A stretch of 37,811 nucleotides of DNA from a virus. Positions 32,991 to 37,811 of the stretch are shown here, piece by piece. The notes under the pieces are model-generated. The model saw only the letters and a program-made list of their open reading frames with translations. It ran no database searches and was not told the DNA's origin. The number at the start of each line of letters is the position of its first letter. Position 1 is the stretch's first letter. The position numbers and the translations under genes are program-made. Where the stretch lies: positions 1 through 37,811 of the IMG/VR virus record IMGVR_UViG_3300036715_001581; one strand, given 5' to 3'.

Positions 32991-33376
32991 TATTCATCTT
33001 TTTTATATTCGACAACTATTCCACTTAACAACCTTGATTTTGCATCACTTATTTCAATAGGGCCGTCATCTTTTCCAGTAATTTCTAATTTATCTGTTTC
33101 TTTCCATCTCATTTGAGTTTTGGCATAAAATATCAATAAAGCAGAATCTCCCGACATAGCCTTTTCAAATAATTTTTGAGATATACTACTATTTGCTTTT
33201 GCTTTACCTATTGTTATTTCATGTTGTAAATATTTAACCATTGTGTCAACAGAACATCCAATTGTTTCAGCTATTTGTTCTTGCGGAAGTCCTAAACCAG
33301 ACAATTTTTCAACTGTTCTTTTAGTTTCATCTGTTATTTTAAATTTTGGTCGCCCAACTTGTTTTTTAATAGTCAT
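32990..33376 (-). CDS. terS: Terminase small subunit
   Basis: The 128-residue protein has an N-terminal HTH for packaging-site recognition (GLGLPQEQIAETIGCSVDTM, about 31-50) and the typical helical oligomerisation region (FEKAMSGDSALLIFYAKTQM, then RWKE). It overlaps TerL by one base. tRNA-Thr lies 30 bases upstream on the same strand. Confidence 0.9.
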   Translation of the reverse strand: MTIKKQVGRPKFKITDETKRTVEKLSGLGLPQEQIAETIGCSVDTMVKYLQHEITIGKAKANSSISQKLFEKAMSGDSALLIFYAKTQMRWKETDKLEITGKDDGPIEISDAKSRLLSGIVVEYKKDE

Positions 33377-33406
33377 TTTATAATTCCTAATAATATATTA
33401 TTAAAG

Positions 33407-33479
33407 TGCTGATTGTAAGATTTGAACTCACGACCTACTGATTACAAATCAGTTGCTCTACCATCTGAGCTAAACCAGC
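33407..33479 (-). tRNA. tRNA-Thr(TGT)
   Basis: This is a 73-nt cloverleaf on the minus strand. The acceptor GCTGGTT / AATCAGC has one G-T pair and is followed by A73. The D arm GCTC...GAGC is complete, the anticodon stem ACTGA / TCAGT is perfect with loop TTTGTAA and anticodon TGT, and the T stem GTGAG / CTTAC has one G-T pair and loop TTCAAAT. CCA is not encoded. It would support ACA codons, which are frequent in the threonine-rich structural genes. Confidence 0.94.
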
Positions 33480-33502
33480 ATACTATTATTATAATTGAAT
33501 TA

Positions 33503-33832
33503 TTAACTTAAATCAATATCAGTATTACTTTCGCTTAAATTAATGTATATCTCATTGTCAATTGTCGTATTTGAGCTTAAATATTTATTAATAAATACAT
33601 CCAATAACTCCTCAGTTGTATATGATTTTAAATTAGATAATACACATACACAAGTTAATAAATCATAATACATGTTTATTTGATTATTATGAGGGTAATA
33701 TATAAAAGTAATATCATTATAGGTTAATTCATATATTGTTAAATTAACTCTATCATTATCAATAATTATAGTCTCACCATCATTTATAATCTTTTCTTTA
33801 ATTTCTTCTAATACTTTTTTAAATTGTTCCAT
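33503..33832 (-). CDS. Hypothetical acidic protein (109 residues)
   Basis: This unrecognised protein is acidic, with an N-terminal helix (EQFKKVLEEIKEKIINDGET) and a beta-rich centre (NDITFIYYPHNNQINMYYDL). It is followed by tRNA-Thr and terminase on the same strand. AAGGAAAA lies upstream of ATG 33832. Confidence 0.62.
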   Translation of the reverse strand: MEQFKKVLEEIKEKIINDGETIIIDNDRVNLTIYELTYNDITFIYYPHNNQINMYYDLLTCVCVLSNLKSYTTEELLDVFINKYLSSNTTIDNEIYINLSESNTDIDLS

Positions 33833-33843
33833 TTTATTTTTCC

Positions 33844-34161
33844 TTAAAGTTTATTTCTTATTTGTTTAACTTCATTTTTATTTATAATTTTAGAATTAAG
33901 AGAATTATATAATACTAATTTTTTAACTATATCTTTAATTTCTTCTCTCATTTCACTAAAAGAATTACCATATACATCTTTTTCTAACATATTTCTATAT
34001 AATTCAACTAAAGAATTTCCTGAGAATATACATATCTTTCTATCATTAGGAATAAAATTATAAATGTAAAAACCATTTTTATCAGTTTTAAATAAAAAGT
34101 TACCATAAATAAATCCATCTTCTATATTTGAAAGTAATACAATAAAATCATTTTTGTTCAT
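33844..34161 (-). CDS. Hypothetical protein (105 residues)
   Basis: This unrecognised protein's first half is beta-like and aromatic (FIVLLSNIEDGFIYGNFLFK), and the second half is helical and basic, ending in KNEVKQIRNKL. Its start overlaps the upstream 52-residue gene by 14 bases. It belongs to the operon read from the promoter at 34356. Confidence 0.62.
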   Translation of the reverse strand: MNKNDFIVLLSNIEDGFIYGNFLFKTDKNGFYIYNFIPNDRKICIFSGNSLVELYRNMLEKDVYGNSFSEMREEIKDIVKKLVLYNSLNSKIINKNEVKQIRNKL

Positions 34162-34306
34162 TTTTTAATTCTTTCTCTTTATTTACTAAATAAGAACATA
34201 CAGCAATAACTAATTTGTCATTTTTCTTTTTATATGATATAAATTCATATAATATATATAAGTTAAATGTAAAATCAATTGCCAAAATATTATATATTAT
34301 ATCCAT
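34148..34306 (-). CDS. Small hypothetical protein (52 residues)
   Basis: ATG 34306 has AAAGGAG at ideal spacing and lies just downstream of an operator-type promoter. The peptide begins MDIIYNILAIDFTFNLYILY, hydrophobic and possibly membrane-associated, and ends with a charged helix (NKEKELKNEQK). It overlaps the next gene by 14 bases. Confidence 0.62.
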   Translation of the reverse strand: MDIIYNILAIDFTFNLYILYEFISYKKKNDKLVIAVCSYLVNKEKELKNEQK

Positions 34307-34328
34307 AATTAACTCCTTTATACAACAT

Positions 34329-34356
34329 ATTTTAAACTATTTTAATTAAATGTCAA
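34329..34356 (-). promoter_or_regulatory. Operator-type promoter (minus strand) of the 34306-33503 operon
   Basis: On the minus strand, TTGACA is at 34356-34351, the spacer is 16 bp, and TAAAAT is at 34334-34329. The operator TTAAAATAGTTTAA occupies 34345-34332. The -35 box overlaps the last codons of the upstream methyltransferase. Confidence 0.78.
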
Positions 34357-35257
34357 CCTTATTTATTCGTTTAACAGCAATATTATAAAAATCTTTATCT
34401 AATTCTATTCCTATAAAGTTTCTATTAGTATTTACACAAGCAACACCAGTTGAACCTGAACCCATTGTTAAATCGACAACTAAATTATTCTCATTAGAAA
34501 AAGTTTTAATTAAGTCCTCTAATAACAAAATAGGCTTTTGAGTTGGATGATAATTGTTATTATCTTTTTTATATTCAAATATAGTTGATTTATGTTTTTT
34601 ACCTTGTAAATTAAATATTGATGGATAAAGTTTATTATAAATTTCTTTTAGTTTTTTATATTCAATAAATCCATCCATTTTATCTATATTATATAAATCA
34701 ATTAATTTACTATATGATTTCTCAGTACATAAATTAAATTGAGCACCATTATATTGGTAAAATTTACTTAATGAACAATTAAAATGTACATTTAATTCTT
34801 TTTTACTTATTCCAATAAAACTAAAAAGTAATTTACTATAATTTATTAAAGGATTTGTTAAACTAGTATCATATTTTTTGTTAAATAATAATATATCTTC
34901 ATGATATTTAACACATGCTTTTTTAGCAGATAAAGCATTAGCAAACTTATTTTTTTTCCATATCATAGAATAAGAATATGGAATATTTACATTTTTATTT
35001 ATTTTTAATTCTGTTGAAAATGGATCCTGTGCAAATAATAACATTTTACCATTTTTTCTTAAAATTCTATTAGCAATATCCATAATTTTTTTAGTATCAA
35101 TAACATTATCCCAATCAAGAGATTTACTACTATAACCACCACTATCATTCATACCTTTTATTGTTCCATAAGGTAAATCAGTTATTATTAAATCAACACT
35201 ACCTGATTCTATTTTATCACTTTCAAATAAACAATCTCCATTATATAACTTAATCAT
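34346..35257 (-). CDS. DNA methyltransferase with DLPY variant motif
   Basis: Using ATG 35257 the protein has 303 residues. The catalytic motif is DLPY (27-30), a variant of DPPY, and the AdoMet site is DLTMGSGSTG (262-271), in the same motif order as the 24809 enzyme. The frame opens four codons earlier (35269), but ATG 35257 overlaps the upstream TGA as ATGA and has GGGG before it, so coupling is likely. A middle insertion (about 120-230) replaces the usual target-recognition part. It is an orphan, probably anti-restriction. It is the third methyltransferase in the genome. Confidence 0.88.
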   Translation of the reverse strand: MIKLYNGDCLFESDKIESGSVDLIITDLPYGTIKGMNDSGGYSSKSLDWDNVIDTKKIMDIANRILRKNGKMLLFAQDPFSTELKINKNVNIPYSYSMIWKKNKFANALSAKKACVKYHEDILLFNKKYDTSLTNPLINYSKLLFSFIGISKKELNVHFNCSLSKFYQYNGAQFNLCTEKSYSKLIDLYNIDKMDGFIEYKKLKEIYNKLYPSIFNLQGKKHKSTIFEYKKDNNNYHPTQKPILLLEDLIKTFSNENNLVVDLTMGSGSTGVACVNTNRNFIGIELDKDFYNIAVKRINKVDI

Positions 35258-36231
35258 TTTACACCCCATTTTTTAACTAATCTACTTATTAATAATTGCT
35301 CTGGATCAAATACATCTTTTTTAATATCATTCATTGCCCATACTAATCTTGCATAATGGTTTCCTTGTTCTTTTAAATATTCCTCATTATGTATATATGA
35401 AGAGCCGGCAAATATACCATAAATTGGTGTTCCATCAGCTTTAACTTCTCTATGTATCTCAAATGATTGTCTATGTCCTTGCACACAATTCATTAACTTT
35501 TTTAATATTAATTGTCTAGCACTACATATAGCATTATTCATTCCACCAGAAGTAAAATAATGACAATAAGCTATTCCATCTATAATAACTGGAGTTAAAA
35601 ACGGTATTACTTCAAATCCATATCTGCTTAATTCTAAATCGTCTATACCCATTAAACCACCTAATGCTTTATAATTTAACTCCATTTTTGTTATTCTATC
35701 CTCATGGTTGCCTAATGTAAAAATAAATCTAGGTTTCCAATTTGTTATGTTATTTTTTGAATTAATAAAATTTATAATTGGTCGCATCAATTCTTCCATT
35801 GCATCTTTACCAGCCTTAATGTCATCTTTGTATTTTTTACCATCAAAAGTTTCTTTTGTTATTTTAAACATCGATTTCATATCCCAAAAATCACCTAAAA
35901 AAATAACAACATTAGGCAATCTACTTATTATTTCATTTGAAATAGAATAAAAATGAGAAGTATCAACACCAGGTGATATTTGCATATCACTTATAACAAA
36001 ATGGTTGATTTCTTTGATTATTTCATGAGTGTTTTTAATTATTACAGATGGTTGATATTTTGAATCTTCATATACTTTTTGATTAGGTTTAACATCTAAA
36101 ATACCAAATAAACTTCTTTTTCTATAAAGCTCTTTTCTATTAGTATTTAAATCTTTTGTTAATTTATTTAAACTTGTTGATGATTTAATTAGTTCCACTA
36201 ATTGTTCTTTTGTTATTTTATGTATATCCAT
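35254..36231 (-). CDS. Calcineurin-like metallophosphoesterase with N-terminal HTH-like segment
   Basis: The 325-residue protein shows metallophosphoesterase metal ligands in order: D82 (SDMQ), G113-D114, G174-N-H-E177, H224 (CHYF) and G252-H-R. Residues 1-45 look like a helix-turn-helix (TKEQLVELIKSSTSLNKLTK). Phage members of this superfamily are often nucleases or nucleotide phosphatases; the substrate is unknown. GAAGAGG precedes ATG 36231. It is the first gene of an operon with the DLPY methyltransferase, under an operator-type promoter. Confidence 0.85.
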   Translation of the reverse strand: MDIHKITKEQLVELIKSSTSLNKLTKDLNTNRKELYRKRSLFGILDVKPNQKVYEDSKYQPSVIIKNTHEIIKEINHFVISDMQISPGVDTSHFYSISNEIISRLPNVVIFLGDFWDMKSMFKITKETFDGKKYKDDIKAGKDAMEELMRPIINFINSKNNITNWKPRFIFTLGNHEDRITKMELNYKALGGLMGIDDLELSRYGFEVIPFLTPVIIDGIAYCHYFTSGGMNNAICSARQLILKKLMNCVQGHRQSFEIHREVKADGTPIYGIFAGSSYIHNEEYLKEQGNHYARLVWAMNDIKKDVFDPEQLLISRLVKKWGVK

Positions 36232-36260
36232 ATATTAACCTCTTCTTCTTATATGTATAT

Positions 36261-36288
36261 ATTTTAAATGATTTTAAATAATTGTCAA
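36261..36288 (-). promoter_or_regulatory. Operator-type promoter (minus strand) of the phosphoesterase-methyltransferase operon
   Basis: On the minus strand, TTGACA is at 36288-36283, the spacer is 16 bp, and TAAAAT is at 36266-36261. The operator TTAAAATCATTTAA occupies 36277-36264. It lies just past the 3' end of structured RNA copy 2. Confidence 0.78.
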
Positions 36289-36305
36289 GTAAAAATGATT
36301 TTATT

Positions 36306-36619
36306 TTATATTTAGTTTGTTTATAAAGCATCTATATTCTTATATTCCAGAGCTAAAAGACAAAGCAACCCTAATAAAAATCGCTTTATCTTTTGAAATC
36401 AAAATATATTATTAAAAAATATATTCCGTCGCATTTGACTTTATCACAGACTTTTAATCTTTATAAAAAGCTCGGCTAAATTCACGATATCTTTTTTAGA
36501 TTACCTCCCTACGCTCTATGATTCGCACACGTTTGTATCTAGGGTTCTTCTTATACACTACTAATTATGTTCGTTTGACGGTTTTCCCTCTGTATTCCAT
36601 AATCAACAATTTTACTTGT
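36306..36619 (-). ncRNA. Structured RNA of unknown family, copy 2
   Basis: This gene-free stretch is the diverged sister of 22505-22831. The matching helices are GAUUAUG/CAUAAUU (36604-36598, 36569-36563), UGUAU/AUACA (36557-36553, 36538-36534), pseudoknot CCCUA/UAGGG (36544-36540, 36511-36507), closing UAGAGC/GCUCUG (36518-36513, 36353-36348) and the same 11-bp 3' hairpin (36393-36383, 36366-36356). Unpaired blocks such as GGAAUACAGAGG, CAAACGAACAUAA, GUGUGCGAAU and UGUGAAUUUAGCC-like sequence are conserved. The downstream operon has its own promoter, so this copy need not be a leader. Confidence 0.74.
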
Positions 36620-36625
36620 ATTTAG

Positions 36626-36653
36626 ATATTAATATATTTTTAAAAAAAGTCAA
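36626..36653 (-). promoter_or_regulatory. Promoter of structured RNA copy 2
   Basis: On the minus strand, TTGACT is at 36653-36648, the spacer is 16 bp, and TAATAT is at 36631-36626, followed by about 20 bases to the conserved RNA. It has the same -35 box as copy 1 and no shared operator. Confidence 0.65.
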
Positions 36654-36675
36654 ACAATTTATTTTTGTAAAAAAC

Positions 36676-36704
36676 TTGACAAACTTATTATAGTATGTTA
36701 TATA
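36676..36704 (+). promoter_or_regulatory. Plus-strand promoter of a short RNA
   Basis: A consensus TTGACA (36676-36681), 17-bp spacer and TATATA (36699-36704) are present. It diverges from the promoter of structured RNA copy 2 and lacks the phage operator. Confidence 0.65.
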
Positions 36705-36710
36705 TATATT

Positions 36711-36785
36711 AATGTTTATTAAATAACAGATTTTCTCTCTTCTCTTGTGTGATGAAACTAGGACCCTCTGCCTAGTTTTGTTACA
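36711..36785 (+). ncRNA. Candidate small RNA with anti-Shine-Dalgarno-like stretch
   Basis: A transcript from the promoter at 36676 would be about 75 nt and end at a hairpin followed by TTTTGTT-like sequence. Its UCUUCUCUUGU (36738-36748) can pair over 11 bp (one U-G) with ACAAGAGGAGA, the leader at 140-150, 870-880, 1694-1704 and before 37330. It may repress translation of the ankyrin cassettes and the 1711 operon. Only tiny open frames are present, including one of seven codons at 36752. Read-through would be antisense to the GIY-YIG gene. Confidence 0.45.
36755..36781 (+). terminator. Hairpin terminator of the small RNA
   Basis: The 8-bp stem AAACTAGG (36755-36762) / CCTAGTTT (36771-36778) has loop ACCCTCTG and is followed by TGTT. 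The T run lies on the plus strand; the minus-strand side is followed by CATCAC, so it acts better for the plus-strand transcript than for the GIY-YIG gene. Confidence 0.55.
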
Positions 36786-36794
36786 TCTATACTA

Positions 36795-37217
36795 TCAATT
36801 AATAGTTTTATTTAATATATTCTTTTTATAAACCCTTGCAACGATATTTGCATTATACCAATTATCTGTTTCTACCACTTCATTTATAAATTGTAGTTTT
36901 GCTTCATAATAATTCAATTGAGCAACACTATTACAAAATAAAAGTATCTCCCTTTTGAAAAATTTTTTATCGCTATTATTTATATCTTCTGTTAATTCTT
37001 TACATGAACCATAATAAGTTTTCCAATTAGACTCTTTTCTTATTTTCTTTTTTTTACCTTTAATTGTTTTATATCCAGCCATTGTTAAAAGCTTTCTTCC
37101 TATATATTTTTTATTATTAACAGTATTAGTTATAATATAAATAAAACCTATCATATTAGGCTCAATTTCTTCACTATTTATTATATTGTTATTATATATC
37201 CATTCTTTAAAATTCAT
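36795..37217 (-). CDS. GIY-YIG endonuclease-like protein
   Basis: The 140-residue protein has the GIY-YIG core IGFIYIITNTVNNKKYIGRK (23-42), followed by a basic loop and KESNWKTYYGS near 66, as in a family of phage-encoded small endonucleases. The glutamate in YYEAKLQF (about 104-110) is the expected metal-binding residue. It may be a homing-type nuclease or act in phage DNA processing. It lies next to structured RNA copy 2, but no intron is apparent. ATG 37217 has AAAAGGAT upstream. Confidence 0.8.
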   Translation of the reverse strand: MNFKEWIYNNNIINSEEIEPNMIGFIYIITNTVNNKKYIGRKLLTMAGYKTIKGKKKKIRKESNWKTYYGSCKELTEDINNSDKKFFKREILLFCNSVAQLNYYEAKLQFINEVVETDNWYNANIVARVYKKNILNKTIN

Positions 37218-37276
37218 TGTATAAATCCTTTTATTTTAAGTATAACAAAATATTTTAAAAAAGATATAAATATAAG

Positions 37277-37304
37277 TTGACAATATTTTAAATTGATTTA
37301 AATT
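37277..37304 (+). promoter_or_regulatory. Operator-type promoter of ankyrin cassette 1
   Basis: TTGACA is at 37277-37282 and the spacer is 16 bp, with TAAATT at 37299-37304, weaker than in its relatives. The perfect operator TTAAATTGATTTAA is at 37288-37301. The shared ACAAGAGGAGA leader follows. Confidence 0.75.
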
Positions 37305-37329
37305 ATAATACAACAAGAGGAGAAACAAA

Positions 37330-37811
37330 ATGGATTTAAATGATAAACTTATAATAGTATCAAATAATGGACAACTAGAAATAGTTAAATATTTAGTTGA
37401 ACAAGGTGCTGATATTCATGCTGAGGATGAAAAAGCATTAATATATAGTGCTTTGAATGGATATTTAGAGGTTGTTAAATATTTAGTAGAACAAGGCGCT
37501 GATATTCATGCTAATAATAATAATTCATTAAGATGGAGTGCATATAATGGAAACTTAGAAGTAGTTAAATATTTAGTTGAACAAGGTGCTAATATTCATG
37601 TTGAGGATGATTATATATTAAGGAATAGTGCAAATAATGGACACTTAGAAATAGTAAAATATTTAATTATTGATTATAATATGACTATAAAAAAAGAAAT
37701 ATTAAAATATTTACAAAAAAATAATTTATCAGAAGTTATTAATATAATTAATGCAAGAGATTTAAAAAATAAATTACAAAAAGATTTAAATAATAATAAA
37801 ATAATTGTTAA
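37330..37811 (+). CDS. Ankyrin-repeat protein (four units), continuing past the right end into 86-101
   Basis: ATG 37330 follows AGAGGAGA. The protein has four 30-residue units (NGQLEIV, NGYLEVV, NGNLEVV, NGHLEIV), then the conserved tail (IKKEILKYLQ, SEVINIINARDLKNKL). The window ends within KIIV; continuation at base 86 adds KKSKI and a stop. It is the first of three consecutive cassettes in the circular map. No signal peptide or membrane segment is present. Confidence 0.88.
   Translation, partial: MDLNDKLIIVSNNGQLEIVKYLVEQGADIHAEDEKALIYSALNGYLEVVKYLVEQGADIHANNNNSLRWSAYNGNLEVVKYLVEQGANIHVEDDYILRNSANNGHLEIVKYLIIDYNMTIKKEILKYLQKNNLSEVINIINARDLKNKLQKDLNNNKIIV
37727..37811. repeat. Terminal direct repeat, right copy
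   Basis: Identical to bases 1-85. It marks closure of a circular map, with a unique length of 37726 bp if one copy is removed. Because it falls inside a repeated cassette, the number of cassettes at this point should be treated with caution. Confidence 0.85.

Noticed and set aside
36752-36775. Seven-codon open frame in the small RNA as a leader peptide
   Set aside because: Its stop lies in the hairpin stem and no ribosome-binding site precedes it; too short to support.
1-37811. Search for integrase, attachment site, partition genes or excisionase
   Set aside because: None recognised on either strand; tRNA genes here are complete phage genes rather than obvious att remnants, so a temperate integrating lifestyle is not supported.

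Overview
The window is a strongly AT-rich tailed-phage genome (siphovirus type) and looks complete. Its first 85 bases (1-85) are identical to its last 85 (37727-37811). The ankyrin gene cut by the right edge (from 37330) continues in frame into the fragment at 1-101, giving a 165-residue protein. This is what a linearised circular or terminally redundant contig of about 37.7 kb looks like. The tail module (DUF2460, DUF2163, NlpC/P60 peptidase, gpJ-like hub) is the type found in alphaproteobacterial phages and gene transfer agents. With the extreme AT bias and 30-residue ankyrin repeats resembling those of protist-infecting giant viruses, it suggests an alphaproteobacterium living in or near protists (Rickettsiales/Holosporales-like). 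The host assignment is inference.

The late genes lie on the minus strand. Read right to left they are: tRNA-Thr, TerS, TerL, [plus-strand insert], portal, Mu F-like head protein, [plus-strand insert], M15 endolysin, holin candidate, Rz/Rz1 spanins, structured RNA copy 1, XkdF-like protease/scaffold, major capsid, small head protein, connector, gp10-like and terminator-like proteins, tail tube, G/GT chaperone with a -1 frameshift site, tape measure, [plus-strand insert], DUF2460, DUF2163, NlpC/P60, gpJ-like hub, beta-propeller tail fibre and a small membrane protein. Hairpin terminators follow the capsid and tail-tube genes.

The accessory and early genes lie mostly on the plus strand in discrete blocks: ankyrin cassettes, small unknown genes, a DEAH helicase, a Cro-like regulator, an FmdB-like zinc ribbon, tRNA-Pro, an EcoRI-type and a DPPY-type DNA methyltransferase, and tiny membrane proteins. 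A smaller minus-strand early block holds a GIY-YIG endonuclease, a metallophosphoesterase, a third methyltransferase and small unknown genes. Twelve near-identical promoters drive these blocks. Each is TTGACA, a 16-17 bp spacer, then TAATAT, TAAAAT or TAAATT, with a TTAAAnnnnTTTAA inverted repeat between the two boxes. This looks like one phage-wide operator. The recognised structural and lysis genes lack it.

The least explained elements are two diverged copies of a roughly 300-nt RNA on the minus strand, at about 22505-22831 and 36306-36619. Each has its own promoter, and the copies show compensatory base changes in shared helices and a probable pseudoknot. Beside copy 2 a plus-strand promoter precedes a short RNA ending in a hairpin, which contains a stretch complementary to the ribosome-binding site shared by the ankyrin cassettes. 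Several otherwise unrelated accessory proteins also share a C-terminal tail ending KKSKI. I see no integrase, DNA polymerase, RNA polymerase, CRISPR array or insertion sequence.
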